Shown piece after piece: positions 37,240-47,218 of a stretch of DNA of 64,000 bases. The DNA comes from Maricaulis sp. (GTDB lineage Bacteria > Pseudomonadota > Alphaproteobacteria > Caulobacterales > Maricaulaceae): assembly GCF_015665295.1 (NCBI RefSeq), contig NZ_JADFAJ010000010.1:1-64000 (forward strand), given 5' to 3'. Both the position numbers and the translations under genes were made by a program. Position 1 is the stretch's first letter. Each line of letters opens with the position of its first letter. The notes beneath the pieces were generated by a model, which searched no databases, had not been told where the DNA came from, and was given only the letters and a program-made list of their open reading frames with translations.

Positions 37240-39300
37240 CTAATTCTCCGGATCAACCATGATCCTTACCGGCAAGCCGCCGCGTTGCAAATCATCCTCG
37301 ATGAGCAGTGGGACGGCCGCATCGTCATTGAGACGCGAGCGGTAGACCTGAAGGTTCTCCATGACACGCTGGACGTAGTTTCGCGTTTCCGAGAATGGGA
37401 TGCTTTCCACCCAGTCAACCGGGTCGACATCCGGGTCCCGTGGATCGCCATAATCCTCGATCCAGCGATTGGCACGGTGGGCACCGGCATTGTAGGCGGC
37501 CAGGGCGAGCACGTAGGAACCGTCATAATCATCCACCACATCGGCTAGGTGATGCATGGCGAGGGTGAGGTTGTAGTCGAGATCGTCGGTCAGCCAGCTG
37601 AAGCGATAGCTTTCACCCAGTTCGCGGGCCGTCGCCGCGGCGGTTGCCGGCATCAACTGCATCATGCCGCGGGCACCGGCTCCGGACACGGCATGCTGCC
37701 CGAATTCGGTTTCCTGGCGAATGATCGACATCACCAGCGCGTCTTCGGGGCGTTGGGCGCGCGCATTGGTCTGCGGTGGCAGGGCGATGGTCGGGTAGGC
37801 GCTTTGCGGCAGGATGATACCGCGCAGCCGGGCCGCTTTTGCGGCGCGCACTGATTGGCGCAGATAGAGATAATTGCTGGCCAGCCGTGACAGCAGAACC
37901 GCTTCCTGCGGATCGGCAAGCTGGTCATCGAGCCGGTAGCTGAACAGGCGGAAATAGTATTCCTCGTCCTGCTCGGCCAGCAGACGCATGGCGCGAACCA
38001 GCGGGCGCGCTTCGAAACGCACAATGGTTTCCGGTGTCGGCTCGGGATCCCGCTCCAGGCTCAGCACGCCGCTGCTATCGGTCAGCTGGGTGAGGGCGAT
38101 CTGACCGTAATAGGCGGTCGAATGCTGGCCGGCTTCTGCATAGAGTACGGCAGCCTCGTCCGGGCGGCCCAGCGTGTCGAGCGCGCGCGCCATCCAGTAG
38201 GAGCCACGCGACTGGCTGACCGGGGTCGAGACATTGTCGCGCAGGCGGGTGAAGTGAGCGAGGGCCTCGTCGGGCCGATCAAGATGGACCAGGGCCAGCC
38301 AGCCGGCGAGGAATTCGGCATCGGCAAAATCGGCACCGGCATTCATGCCGTGGGCGCGGGCCAGCTGGTAGGCCGTCTCGTATTCCTGGTCGCGGATCAG
38401 CGTCAGGATCATCAGCTTGCGCTCGGTCCACATCAGCTCGAGTGCGGTCACATCGGTGTGACTGTCAGGCAGTTGCAGCAGCAGCGGCAGGGTGCTGTCG
38501 CGCATGCCCGAACGGCGACGCCAGCGGGCACGCTCGAAGACCAGGCCGGGATCGTTCGAGAGGCTGGCCGGAATCCTGTCAACCGCGCGGTCAACGCCGC
38601 TCTGGCGACCGGAGAGGCGCAAGCGGGCATCGGCCAGATCGCGATTATTGCCGGACAGCAGCGGCAGGACGCGGCGCGCAAGCGTGCGCTGATTGGACCA
38701 GATCAGATAATCGATCCGGGCCATGTGATCTTCCTCGGTGAAGAGATCGCTGTGGCGCTGGTAGGTCTCACTCTGGATCGTGCTGGCGAGACGTCCCGAG
38801 CGCCAGGTTTCGCGCAGCAGGTTTTCGCCTTCGGTGATGCGACCGACCCGGATCAGCGCCTCGGCGAAGCTGACACTGCCGCGACCGGTGGTCGGCGGTG
38901 TCGCTTCGAACCAGGACACAATGAAGGGCGCTGAAAGTCCGGAGCTGTCGATCTTCGACTCCGCTTCGGAGCGTATGAAGCTGTCGCGCGGCCAGTTATC
39001 AAGTTCGCTGAGGGCGAGATCGAGTTCCAGGAAACTGGCGCGGGCATCACCAAGCGCGATCCGCCACAACAGGGTGTCGCGGGCGGCCGTGTCGGTCAGC
39101 TCCAGCCGGAGCTCGCGAACGCGTTCCCAGTCGTCATCGTCTGCCGCGTCCAGACCTTCGCGGAAACGGGTGAAATCGGCGTCCGACAGGTATTGGGAAA
39201 AATTCACGGGTTCCGGACGCATGCGGGGCGTCGGGACTTGCGCTGCGGCGGGGACCGAGACGGCAAGCATCACAAGCGCGGCTAGGCAACGTGCGATCAT
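37240..39300 (-). CDS. slt: Soluble lytic murein transglycosylase
   Basis: 686 residues. Signal peptide 1-21 (CLAALVMLAVSVPAAAQ). A long alpha-helical superhelix (about 40-510) of TPR-like pairs precedes the catalytic SLT domain (about 520-660), where RQETEFGQHAVSGAGARGMMQLMPATA carries the catalytic Glu and the GMMQLMP motif, and LALAAYNAGAHRANRW and TRNYVQRV complete the fold. It cleaves the MurNAc-GlcNAc bond of peptidoglycan to leave anhydroMurNAc ends. The frame remains open upstream over the dapA 5' region; the start at 39300 is set by the signal peptide. It diverges from dapA with a 145-nt gap. Confidence 0.93.
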   Translation of the reverse strand: MIARCLAALVMLAVSVPAAAQVPTPRMRPEPVNFSQYLSDADFTRFREGLDAADDDDWERVRELRLELTDTAARDTLLWRIALGDARASFLELDLALSELDNWPRDSFIRSEAESKIDSSGLSAPFIVSWFEATPPTTGRGSVSFAEALIRVGRITEGENLLRETWRSGRLASTIQSETYQRHSDLFTEEDHMARIDYLIWSNQRTLARRVLPLLSGNNRDLADARLRLSGRQSGVDRAVDRIPASLSNDPGLVFERARWRRRSGMRDSTLPLLLQLPDSHTDVTALELMWTERKLMILTLIRDQEYETAYQLARAHGMNAGADFADAEFLAGWLALVHLDRPDEALAHFTRLRDNVSTPVSQSRGSYWMARALDTLGRPDEAAVLYAEAGQHSTAYYGQIALTQLTDSSGVLSLERDPEPTPETIVRFEARPLVRAMRLLAEQDEEYYFRLFSYRLDDQLADPQEAVLLSRLASNYLYLRQSVRAAKAARLRGIILPQSAYPTIALPPQTNARAQRPEDALVMSIIRQETEFGQHAVSGAGARGMMQLMPATAAATARELGESYRFSWLTDDLDYNLTLAMHHLADVVDDYDGSYVLALAAYNAGAHRANRWIEDYGDPRDPDVDPVDWVESIPFSETRNYVQRVMENLQVYRSRLNDDAAVPLLIEDDLQRGGLPVRIMVDPEN

Positions 39301-39445
39301 GGCAAACGGGACACTCTCTGACCGACTGGTACACTTATCATCACAGCAATTCCGGGTCCCTGTCCAGACTTGACAAGAACACTTGGCCGTGTGCCGCGCG
39401 GTCGATATGGTCGCGCGCTGATTTGCACGTATCCGGGAATGAAAC

Positions 39446-40327
39446 ATGTTCAAAGGGTCCATCACTGCGCTCGTCACCCCATTCAAGAACGGGGCCGTTG
39501 ACGAAGCTGCCGTTGCGGCGCTCACGGAGCGCCAGATTGCGGCCGGCACGCATGGCTTGGTACCCTGTGGCACGACCGGCGAAAGCGCGACCCTGACCTT
39601 TGAGGAACACATGCGTGTGGTCGAGATCGTCGTCGAGGCGGCGGCCGGGCGGGTGCCCGTGATCGCCGGCACGGGATCAAACAATACGGCAGTGGCGATC
39701 GAGAACCAGCAGCGCGCAAAAGCGATCGGCGCCGATGCCGGGCTTGTGGTTGCGCCGTATTACAACAAGCCGAATGCGGAAGGCCTGTTCCGGCATTTCA
39801 AGGCCATCCATGACGCGGTCGAGCTGCCGATCATTCTCTACAATGTCCCGGGTCGCACCGTGATCGACGTTCAGGCCGAGACCGTCGCCCGGATTGCCGG
39901 GCTGGAGCGTGTCGTCGGGATCAAGGACGCGACCGGCGATATGGCGCGCGTTTCGGCGCACCGTCGCCTGATCGGGGACGGGTTTGTCCAGCTCTCCGGG
40001 GATGATCCGACCGCTTTGGGATTCAATGCCACCGGCGGTGTCGGTGCGATCTCGGTGACGTCGAATGTGGCGCCGGCCTTGTGTGCGCAGTTCCAGGACG
40101 CCACATTGGCCGGAGACTGGGAGACAGCGCGGGCGCTCAATGATCGCCTGATGCCCCTGCACCACGCCCTGTTCACCTCGTCCAGCCCCGGACCGACCAA
40201 ATATGCCATGTCGGTCCTGGGTGTGATGAATACCGAAGTGCGCCTGCCGCTGACCGAGCCGAATGAGGCGTCCAACGCGGCAGTCCGGGCCGCACTCGTC
40301 CATGCCGGCCTGCTTGAACAGGCCTGA
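39446..40327 (+). CDS. dapA: 4-hydroxy-tetrahydrodipicolinate synthase
   Basis: 293 residues. It condenses pyruvate and aspartate semialdehyde at the entry to lysine/diaminopimelate synthesis. [32 protein letters not shown] (catalytic Tyr) and GIKDATGDM (Schiff-base Lys) are present. A TTGACA lies at 39370-39375 but without a well-spaced -10. Smooth 11-nt gap to smpB suggests one operon. The slt/dapA pairing puts peptidoglycan turnover and precursor supply next to each other. Confidence 0.97.
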   Translation: MFKGSITALVTPFKNGAVDEAAVAALTERQIAAGTHGLVPCGTTGESATLTFEEHMRVVEIVVEAAAGRVPVIAGTGSNNTAVAIENQQRAKAIGADAGLVVAPYYNKPNAEGLFRHFKAIHDAVELPIILYNVPGRTVIDVQAETVARIAGLERVVGIKDATGDMARVSAHRRLIGDGFVQLSGDDPTALGFNATGGVGAISVTSNVAPALCAQFQDATLAGDWETARALNDRLMPLHHALFTSSSPGPTKYAMSVLGVMNTEVRLPLTEPNEASNAAVRAALVHAGLLEQA

Positions 40328-40338
40328 TAGAAAGCGCC

Positions 40339-40809
40339 ATGAGCAAACCCAAAAGCGAAACCGGGCCCGTCGCCGTTAACCGGCGCGCCCGTTTTGACTA
40401 TGAAATCGAAGAGACATTTGAGGCCGGCCTCATGCTGATGGGCTCAGAGGTCAAATCCCTGCGCGAGGGGCGTGCCAATATCGCCGAGAGCTATGTCAGC
40501 CCCGAGCGCGAGGGCCTGTGGCTGATCAATGCCGACATTCCGCCCTACGGTCCGGCCAATCGCTTCAATCACGAGCCGCGCCGGCACCGCAAACTCCTGC
40601 TCAAGCAGAAGGAGATCGCGAGACTGGCCGGGGCGGCGACGCAGCAGGGCCGGACCATCGTTCCGCTGCGGCTGTATTTCAATGATCGCGGCCTGGCCAA
40701 GCTCCAGATCGGCCTCGCGACCGGCAAGAAGACGATCGACAAGCGGCAGACGATCAAGGATCGCGAGTGGAACAAGCAGAAATCGCGCCTGATGAAGAAT
40801 TACGGCTAG
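40339..40809 (+). CDS. smpB: SsrA-binding protein
   Basis: 156 residues. It binds tmRNA and brings it to stalled ribosomes for trans-translation. Typical features are [35 protein letters not shown], the [10 protein letters not shown] segment and the basic C-terminal tail [22 protein letters not shown] region. The ssrA RNA gene itself is not seen in the window. Common alphaproteobacterial dapA-smpB order. Confidence 0.97.
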   Translation: MSKPKSETGPVAVNRRARFDYEIEETFEAGLMLMGSEVKSLREGRANIAESYVSPEREGLWLINADIPPYGPANRFNHEPRRHRKLLLKQKEIARLAGAATQQGRTIVPLRLYFNDRGLAKLQIGLATGKKTIDKRQTIKDREWNKQKSRLMKNYG

Positions 40810-40813
40810 GCCT

Positions 40814-41821
40814 TCACACGCCCGTCGTCACATCCACCGCAAAGCGTTCGCGATAGGCCTGCGGAGTGACACCGAGAAGTCGCGCGAAGGAGCGCCGCAT
40901 GCGCTCGTCATTGCCGAACCCGGTCTGGTTGGCGACGGTCTTGATCGAGACATTGGGGTTTTCCAGCATCGCCCGGGCGGCATCGACCCGGAACTGCTCG
41001 ACCGCACGCGCCGGGGTCATGCCGGTGTCCTCGGTGTAGAGGCGGGCGAAGTTGCGCGGGCTCATGCCCGACCGTTCGGCCAGGGCCTCGACCTTGAGGT
41101 CCGCAGTGAGGTTGTCCTTCATCCAGAAATGCAGCGCGTCGAAGCGACCGGTGGCCGAACGCTTTTGCTGTTTCAGGGCCTCGGAAAACTGTGACTGGCC
41201 GCCGGGGCGTTTGACATAGACCAGCAGCGAGCGCGCCAGTTCGAGCGCCAGGTCGCGGCCATGATCGCGCTCGACCATGGCGAGGGCGAGATCGATGCCG
41301 GCCGTGACCCCGGCCGACGTCCAGACCCGGCCGTCCTCGATGAAGATCGGGTCGGGATCAACATCACAGTCCGGACAGTCTTCCGCGAGCTGGTCGCAAT
41401 GGCGCCAATGGGTGACGGCACGCTTGCCGTCGAGCAGGCCGGCCGCACCGAGCAGGAAGGCGCCGGTACAGGTCGAGGACACGCGGCCTGCCTTCTCGGC
41501 AGATCGCTGGACGGCTTGGACCAGGCGGGCATCGCGGCAGGCGGCATGCACGCCGGCGCCACCGGCAATCATCAATGTGTCGGATTCATCCAGCCCGACG
41601 CCCGCCAGGCGGCGCGTATTGAGCAGCACACCGGCATCGGTCTCGATCGGTCCGCCATAATAGGATGCAATGGGTGTGGCATAGGCGATGCGGTCGAGAA
41701 GCTTGTTGGCATCCTCGAAGACCTGCAGTGGGCCGGTCACATCCAGCAATTTCACACCGGGATAGGTGAGAAAGGCGATGCAGCTTTCAACTTGTTGCGG
41801 TTTGGCAGAAAAGGGGAGCAT
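40814..41821 (-). CDS. GlxA-family transcriptional regulator (DJ-1/PfpI + AraC HTH)
   Basis: 335 residues. The N-terminal DJ-1/PfpI-like sensor domain (about 12-180) has the elbow STCTGAFLLGAAGLLDG with a cysteine at the family position and AVTHWRHCDQL. The C-terminal AraC-type double HTH (about 230-325) shows LAERSGMSPRNFARLYTEDTGMTPA and VANQTGFGNDERMRRSFARLLGVTP. GlxA-type regulators often control amine or betaine catabolism, but no such gene adjoins. ATG 41821 is chosen; the frame continues upstream without coding features. Confidence 0.88.
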   Translation of the reverse strand: MLPFSAKPQQVESCIAFLTYPGVKLLDVTGPLQVFEDANKLLDRIAYATPIASYYGGPIETDAGVLLNTRRLAGVGLDESDTLMIAGGAGVHAACRDARLVQAVQRSAEKAGRVSSTCTGAFLLGAAGLLDGKRAVTHWRHCDQLAEDCPDCDVDPDPIFIEDGRVWTSAGVTAGIDLALAMVERDHGRDLALELARSLLVYVKRPGGQSQFSEALKQQKRSATGRFDALHFWMKDNLTADLKVEALAERSGMSPRNFARLYTEDTGMTPARAVEQFRVDAARAMLENPNVSIKTVANQTGFGNDERMRRSFARLLGVTPQAYRERFAVDVTTGV

Positions 41822-41827
41822 GTGGTA

Positions 41828-41865
41828 GTTTGTGCCATTGTCGGGTCGGTTTATCCAGCACAAAC
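41828..41865. promoter_or_regulatory. Inverted repeat upstream of the GlxA-type regulator
   Basis: GTTTGTGC (41828-41835) and GCACAAAC (41858-41865) form an exact 8-bp inverted repeat with a 22-nt spacer, immediately ahead of the regulator start at 41821. It may be an autoregulatory site or a leader hairpin. The rest of the 347-nt gap 41822-42168 shows no gene. Confidence 0.35.
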
Positions 41866-42168
41866 AGCTGGAAACGCGATTAAAGGTTAATGCCGCGACG
41901 CTAGCGCCGGAACATGTCATCAATGCGACATGCCCGGGGTCGGGGCAACCGGTTGCCGCCGACGCTCTCGCGACCTGTCGCGACGAAGTCGCTGGATCAT
42001 GCAATCCCGGCAGCCGCGACAGGTTCGAGCCCGCCATCATCCCGTTCAGGACATGCCGGGCTTGCAGCCCTGAACTTTCTGCCAAGCCAGAGACGAGCTG
42101 AGCGGGATATGGCCCGGCAGCACCAGGCCTGGCATGCCGTCCGTTAACTATGAACAGACGGCAGAAAA

Positions 42169-42828
42169 TCAGGGCTGGGTGTCGAGCCAGGCCCGGATGT
42201 CGGCGAAGACCGCATCGAACATGGCCTCGGTCAGCCGCCCGGTATTCGTGTTGTAGCGCGAGCAATGATAGCTGTCGAAGAGTCGGACGGGTCCGTTCGG
42301 GCCGGCCAGTTCGGCGGTGGCCGCGTGGCCGAAGGTAGCCGTCTTGAGCGGCAGGCCGAGCGCGCGCAGCGTGTTGTCGTGAGAGATCTTGCCGAGGCAG
42401 AGAATGGCCTTGAGCCGCGGCATGGCCGCGATCCGGCTCGTCAGGAAGGGGCGGCAGGCGCTGGCCTCGGCTCCGACCGGCTTGTTTTCCGGCGGCACGC
42501 AGCGCACCGCATTGGTGATCATCGTATCAACCAGCTCGACACCGTCTTCGGCGTGGCTGGCATAGGTGCCGCGCGACAAACCGAAACGGGCGAGCGTGGC
42601 GTAGAGCAGGTCGCCCGCCCAGTCACCGGTGAAAGGGCGACCGGTCCGGTTGGCACCGCGCAGGCCGGGCGCCAGGCCGATGATCAGGAGCCGGGCCTGA
42701 TCCGGGCCGAAGGATTTGACGGGCGCATTATGCCATTCCGGATGCTCGCGCGCGCTCGCCTCCCGAAAGGCAACCAGGCGCGGGCAGAGCGGGCAGTCGA
42801 GCGGGGCTTCGGGTGGCGTTTCCGGCAT
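42169..42828 (-). CDS. Uracil-DNA glycosylase, family 5 (UDGb) type
   Basis: 219 residues from ATG 42828; a TTG at 42846 would add six residues and overlap the upstream stop. An iron-sulfur UDG that removes uracil and related lesions. GLAPGLRGANRTGRPFTGDWAG is the motif A of the UDGb group. Cysteines of CPLCPRL near the N-terminus, AVRCVPPENKP and SACRPFL can ligate the 4Fe-4S cluster. DSYHCSRYNTNTGRLT resembles the C-terminal leucine/asparagine-loop motif. It follows the NYN gene closely on the same strand. Confidence 0.85.
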   Translation of the reverse strand: MPETPPEAPLDCPLCPRLVAFREASAREHPEWHNAPVKSFGPDQARLLIIGLAPGLRGANRTGRPFTGDWAGDLLYATLARFGLSRGTYASHAEDGVELVDTMITNAVRCVPPENKPVGAEASACRPFLTSRIAAMPRLKAILCLGKISHDNTLRALGLPLKTATFGHAATAELAGPNGPVRLFDSYHCSRYNTNTGRLTEAMFDAVFADIRAWLDTQP

Positions 42829-42842
42829 TGCAGCGGCAGCAC

Positions 42843-43382
42843 TCAAGAATTGCCGCCGGCGCGACCGATCATCGCGCGCAGGTCGTCGAGTTCGATGAAG
42901 GCATCGGCTTCACGCCTCAGATCGTCGGAGATCATCGACGGGCTGGTCTTCAGCGAGGACACCACCGAAATGCGCGCGCCCTTGGCGCGGGCCGCGGCGA
43001 GGGCATAGCGGAAATCGCCATCCCCGGAGAACAGGATGATGTGATCGAGATAGGTGGCGGCTTCGAGCATGTCGACCGCAAGCTCGATGTCCATGTCGCC
43101 CTTGATCCGGCGGCGGCCGTTTTCGTCGGTATATTCCTTGGCCGGCTTCGTGATCACCGAGAAGCCGTTATAGTCGAGCCAGTCGACCAGCGGGCGCAGG
43201 GGATTATAATCCTCCTGCTCCAGAAGGGCGGTGTAGTAATTGGCCCGGATCAGCTTGCCACGCTTGCGGAACTCATCGAGAAGGCGTTTGAAATCGATGT
43301 CGAAATCAAGCGCCTTGGTAGTCGAGAACAGGTTCGCGCCATCAATGAAAAGACCGATGCGCTCGTCAGGGTAAAAGGCCAT
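42843..43382 (-). CDS. NYN-domain (LabA/DUF88) putative nuclease
   Basis: 179 residues from ATG 43382 with AAGGA upstream. PIN-like NYN fold with the acidic residues expected of the metal site: IGLFIDGANLFSTTK (Asp-x-x-Asn), KGDMDIELAVDMLEAA and LFSGDGDFRYALAAARAKG. LabA/YP_-type NYN proteins are thought to be RNases. Its start is only 21 nt from the folK start on the other strand. Confidence 0.88.
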   Translation of the reverse strand: MAFYPDERIGLFIDGANLFSTTKALDFDIDFKRLLDEFRKRGKLIRANYYTALLEQEDYNPLRPLVDWLDYNGFSVITKPAKEYTDENGRRRIKGDMDIELAVDMLEAATYLDHIILFSGDGDFRYALAAARAKGARISVVSSLKTSPSMISDDLRREADAFIELDDLRAMIGRAGGNS

Positions 43383-43403
43383 GGGAATATCCTTGGAACC
43401 GCA

Positions 43404-43979
43404 ATGGTGAATAAGGTGATGCAATCTGAAGCGATTTATATCGCGCTTGGCGCCAACCTGCCACTGGGCGCGTGTAGCCCGCGCGAGACGCTGGCCCGCG
43501 CCCGGGCGGCGCTGGATGCGGCCGGGCTGCCGGTTTTTGCCGCGTCCTCGGACTGGCACAGCCCGGCCTGGCCGGATCCGTCCGACCCGCCTTACGTCAA
43601 TGCGGTGGTTGCTGTCCGCTCCGGGCGCAGCGCCCGCGACATCCTCGATACGCTGCATCGGATCGAGGCGGATTTCGGTCGCGAACGCGGTGTGCGCAAT
43701 GCGCCCCGACCGCTCGATCTTGACCTGATCGATTGCCGGGGCGAGCAATTCGGCGCTGAAGACGGGCTCGTCATTCCGCATCCCCGGGCGAGCCAGCGGG
43801 CCTTTGTGCTGCTGCCGCTGGCCGAAATTGCGCCGAATTGGTGCGACCCGGTCAGCAAGCGCAGCATAGACGCCCTGATCGAGGCCCTGCCGCAGGCGGA
43901 TCGCAGCGCAACATACAAGCTGCAAGAGGCCGGAAAACTCTCACCCGACAGCCTTGCTTTTGCAGGGCAGGGGGATTAG
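43404..43979 (+). CDS. folK: 2-amino-4-hydroxy-6-hydroxymethyldihydropteridine pyrophosphokinase
   Basis: 191 residues (ATG 43419 would give 186). It transfers pyrophosphate from ATP to the pterin in folate synthesis. Visible motifs are YIALGANL, RERGVRNAPRPLDLDLIDC (HPPK signature) and IPHPRASQRAFVLLPLAEIAP. Divergent from the NYN gene with minimal spacing, so its promoter must lie within or overlap that gene. Followed after 48 nt by rpoZ. Confidence 0.93.
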   Translation: MVNKVMQSEAIYIALGANLPLGACSPRETLARARAALDAAGLPVFAASSDWHSPAWPDPSDPPYVNAVVAVRSGRSARDILDTLHRIEADFGRERGVRNAPRPLDLDLIDCRGEQFGAEDGLVIPHPRASQRAFVLLPLAEIAPNWCDPVSKRSIDALIEALPQADRSATYKLQEAGKLSPDSLAFAGQGD

Positions 43980-44027
43980 GTAACGCGGTTCCAAAACCTC
44001 TAGCGCTGGTTCAAGGAGTTCGCGCGC

Positions 44028-44399
44028 ATGGCTCGCGTTACCGTCGAAGACTGCATTGACAAAATTCCCAATCGTTTCCGCCTGGTTCTGATGGCGGCGC
44101 ACCGTGCCCGCAACATCTCGGCCGGTTCCGAGCTGACGATTGACCGCGACAATGACAAGAATCCGGTCGTTGCCCTGCGCGAGATTGCCGACGAAACGCT
44201 CGACATGGATGCGCTGAAGGACAGCCTCATCAATGGTCTGCAGCGCGTGCTGCCGAGTGAGGACGAGGAAGAGTCCGCCCGCGAAGAGCGCGGCCAGCAG
44301 CTCGAAGCCCTGCCGGCTCCGCCGGTCGAGCTCGATGAAGCCGAGATGCTCAAGGCGTTGCAAAACGACCGGGACGGCGCGCCTGACGGCCGCCTCTAA
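44028..44399 (+). CDS. rpoZ: RNA polymerase omega subunit
   Basis: 123 residues, AAGGAG upstream. [30 protein letters not shown] is the conserved omega N-terminus. The C-terminal half is a low-complexity acidic extension ([14 protein letters not shown]) that is usual in alphaproteobacteria. Immediately precedes rsh, the classical rpoZ-spoT linkage, relevant because omega forms part of the ppGpp-binding site of RNA polymerase. Confidence 0.96.
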   Translation: MARVTVEDCIDKIPNRFRLVLMAAHRARNISAGSELTIDRDNDKNPVVALREIADETLDMDALKDSLINGLQRVLPSEDEEESAREERGQQLEALPAPPVELDEAEMLKALQNDRDGAPDGRL

Positions 44400-44405
44400 C
44401 CCGTC

Positions 44406-46634
44406 TTGACTTCCGGCGCGACGTCACCCGATCTGGCATCGTCGCCGCCCGCCATACCCAGTGCGGACGAGCTGATCGCGCGCATCCGCCGGTACTTCCC
44501 CAAAGTCGATGCCGACTTCGTTCGGCGGGCCTATGACTTTGCCGAGGAAGCCCACCGGCCACAGCGCCGCCAGTCGGGCGAACCCTATTTTGCCCATGTC
44601 GCCCAGGTCGCGATGATCCTCGCCGACCTGCGCATGGATGTGGCCACGGTGTGCACCGGCCTGCTCCACGACACGGTCGAGGACACGCCGGCGACCCTGG
44701 AAGACCTGACCGATGCCTTCTCTGACGAAGTTGCCGGCCTGGTTGATGGCGTCACCAAGCTGGGCCAGATGGAGCTTCGGTCCAAGCGCACCAAACAGGC
44801 GGAGAATCTCCAGAAGCTTGTCGTCGCGATCTCGGCCGATGTCCGCGTCCTGATCGTCAAACTGTGTGATCGTCTGCACAATATGCGCACGCTGGACGCG
44901 ATCTCGCGGCCGGACAAGCGCGAGCGGATTGCGTTGGAGACGCTGGAGATCTACGCCCCGCTGGCGCGCCGGATCGGGATCAACCGGGTCTGTGTCGAAC
45001 TCGAGGACCTGGCCTTCGAACACGTCAATCCGGCCGGCCATGAATCGATCAATACTCGGCTGAAGCGCTTGCGGGAGGCCCATGCCCAGGAGGTGTCGGC
45101 CGTCTCTGCTGCGATGACCGACAGTCTCGCCCAGGCCGGCATTGACGGCCGGATATTCGGGCGCGAGAAGCGGCCTTATTCGATCTGGCGCAAGCTGGAG
45201 CGCAAGGGGCTGACCTTCGAGGAAATCGCCGACATCTATGCCTTCCGCCTGATCGTCAACACGACCGATGACTGCTATCGCGCGCTCGGCGTCATCCATC
45301 AGGCCTGGCGCTGCGTGCCCGAGCGTTTCCGTGATTTCATTTCGCTGCCCAAGCCCAATAACTACCGCTCGCTTCACACCACGGTGATGGGGCCGAAGAA
45401 TGTTCGCGTCGAGCTGCAGATCCGTACCGAAGAGATGGAATCGGTGGCCGAAAGCGGCGTTGCCGCGCACTGGCGCTACAAGAATTCGACTTACAACTAT
45501 GATGCTGACGCGGCCCAGGCCGCCGGTGGCGACCCGCTGGAACGCTTGCGCCCTTTCCTGGAAATTCTCAACCAGGGTGGCGATCCGGAAGAATTCCTCG
45601 AGCATGCCAAGCTCGAGATGTTTGCAGACCAGGTCTATTGCTTCACGCCCAAGGGCGACCTGATTTCGCTGCCGGTTGGCGCGACGCCGCTTGATTTTGC
45701 CTATGCGGTCCACACCGAACTGGGACACACCACGGTCGCTGCCAAGGTCAATGGCCGCGAGCGCCCGCTGCGGACCCAGTTGCGCAATGGCGATGTCGTC
45801 TCGATCGTGAAGGGTGGCGTGCGCCAGCCGCCGGCCGGCTGGGAAAATCTCGCCGTCACCGGTCGGGCGCGGGCGGCCATCCGCCGCCTCATCCGCGAAA
45901 GCGAGCGCGACGAATTCCACCGTATCGGCAAGATCATGGCCGAGCACGCCTTCCGCCGCGAAGGCAGGACCCTGATTGAAGGCGATCTCAAGGACGCGAT
46001 GGCGCGGCTTGAGGTCAAGGACATCAACGAGATGTATGAGCGGCTGGGCCGCGGCCGCATCTCGTCCGGCGATTTGCTGAACGCGGCCTTCCCGGGCCGG
46101 CTCGATGAGCGGCCCGACACGGTCGGTCGTGATCTCATCCAGGATTCCAAGGCACGCCTTTATGTCCGCGGCCGCGGTCTGACCCAGGGCGTGACCCTGC
46201 ATTTTGCGGAATGCTGCTCGCCGTTGCCGGGCGACCGGATTGTCGGCCTTTTGCGCAAGGACAAGGGCATCGAGATTCACACCATCGACTGCGAACGCCT
46301 CGCCCAGTTCGAGGAAAATGCGATGGATGACTGGCTCGACCTTGGCTGGACCGCAGAGGCTGAAGGCAATGCGGTCTCGATCGCCCGCATCCAGGCGGTC
46401 ATGCACAATGAACCGGGCGCCCTGGCCGAGATCGCCAAGACGGTGTCGGAAAACCGTGGCAATATCGCCAGCGTCACCACACGTAACCGGGCCGCCGACT
46501 TCTTCGACATGGTGTTCGATGTTGAAGTCTTCGATACCCGCCACCTGGCCAATATCCTGGCCGCGATCCGCATGTGCGAGACGGTCGTCTCGGCCGAGCG
46601 GGCGCGGGCGGAAGTCGAGGAGATAAAAGACTGA
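44406..46634 (+). CDS. rsh: Bifunctional (p)ppGpp synthetase/hydrolase
   Basis: 742 residues, TTG start at 44406, six bases after rpoZ; no ATG or in-frame GTG precedes the conserved region. Hydrolase HD domain with H88-D89 (LLHDTVEDT) and a second HD in [12 protein letters not shown]. Synthetase domain with [18 protein letters not shown] and [17 protein letters not shown] (about 255-370). TGS domain [27 protein letters not shown], and a C-terminal ACT domain (about 660-735). Both catalytic sites look intact, so it should make and degrade (p)ppGpp. Confidence 0.97.
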   Translation: MTSGATSPDLASSPPAIPSADELIARIRRYFPKVDADFVRRAYDFAEEAHRPQRRQSGEPYFAHVAQVAMILADLRMDVATVCTGLLHDTVEDTPATLEDLTDAFSDEVAGLVDGVTKLGQMELRSKRTKQAENLQKLVVAISADVRVLIVKLCDRLHNMRTLDAISRPDKRERIALETLEIYAPLARRIGINRVCVELEDLAFEHVNPAGHESINTRLKRLREAHAQEVSAVSAAMTDSLAQAGIDGRIFGREKRPYSIWRKLERKGLTFEEIADIYAFRLIVNTTDDCYRALGVIHQAWRCVPERFRDFISLPKPNNYRSLHTTVMGPKNVRVELQIRTEEMESVAESGVAAHWRYKNSTYNYDADAAQAAGGDPLERLRPFLEILNQGGDPEEFLEHAKLEMFADQVYCFTPKGDLISLPVGATPLDFAYAVHTELGHTTVAAKVNGRERPLRTQLRNGDVVSIVKGGVRQPPAGWENLAVTGRARAAIRRLIRESERDEFHRIGKIMAEHAFRREGRTLIEGDLKDAMARLEVKDINEMYERLGRGRISSGDLLNAAFPGRLDERPDTVGRDLIQDSKARLYVRGRGLTQGVTLHFAECCSPLPGDRIVGLLRKDKGIEIHTIDCERLAQFEENAMDDWLDLGWTAEAEGNAVSIARIQAVMHNEPGALAEIAKTVSENRGNIASVTTRNRAADFFDMVFDVEVFDTRHLANILAAIRMCETVVSAERARAEVEEIKD

Positions 46635-47218
46635 TGACCCGTGACGAAGTCCTGGCCGAATTCCGCGCCGCCGGTGCCCTCCTGGAGGGCCATTTCATTC
46701 TCTCCTCTGGCCTGCGCAGCGCGGTCTTCCTGCAAAAGGCGCGGGTCTTCTCCGAACCGGAGCGGACCGAGCGCCTGTGCAAGGCCCTGGCCGCGAAGGT
46801 GCGCGAGGAGCTGGGTGATGCGCCGACGGTGATTGTGTCACCGGCAACCGGCGGCATCGTACCCGGCTATGAAATGGCGCGTCAGCTGGGCCTCAAGGGG
46901 CTTTATGTCGAGCGTGAAAATGGCGAGTTTACCCTGCGTCGCGGCTTCGAATTGACCAAGGATGACAAGGTGCTCGTGGTCGAGGACATTGTCTCGACGG
47001 GCCTGTCCTCGCGTGAATGCATCGAGGCGATCAACAAGACCGGCGCCACGGTGATTGCAGAGGCCTGCCTCGTCGACCGCTCCGGCGGTGAGGCCGATGT
47101 CGGCGTGCCGCTGATCGCCCTGACCGAATACAAGGTGCCGGCCTATCCCGCCGACCAGCTACCGCCGGAGCTGGAAGCCATCCCGGCCATCAAGCCGGGG
47201 AGCCGCGGCCTGGCATGA
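46634..47218 (+). CDS. pyrE: Orotate phosphoribosyltransferase
   Basis: 194 residues; ATG lies within the rsh stop (TGATG). Transfers phosphoribose from PRPP to orotate in pyrimidine synthesis. The PRPP motif [14 protein letters not shown] and the orotate-site [17 protein letters not shown] fit. The overlap with rsh and pdxJ shows tight operon structure. Confidence 0.95.
   Translation: MTRDEVLAEFRAAGALLEGHFILSSGLRSAVFLQKARVFSEPERTERLCKALAAKVREELGDAPTVIVSPATGGIVPGYEMARQLGLKGLYVERENGEFTLRRGFELTKDDKVLVVEDIVSTGLSSRECIEAINKTGATVIAEACLVDRSGGEADVGVPLIALTEYKVPAYPADQLPPELEAIPAIKPGSRGLA

Noticed and set aside
39301-39684. N-terminal extension of the lytic transglycosylase
   Set aside because: Would overlap the dapA 5' end and bury the signal peptide that starts at 39300.
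42091-42104. AGAGACGAGCTGAG as a phage attachment site paired with 30929-30942
   Set aside because: Too short and imperfect, no integrase, and the DNA between is chromosomal housekeeping. Treated as a repeat fragment only.
44424-46544. 706-codon antisense frame across rsh
   Set aside because: Complete Rsh domain set on the plus strand; the antisense product has no recognisable features.
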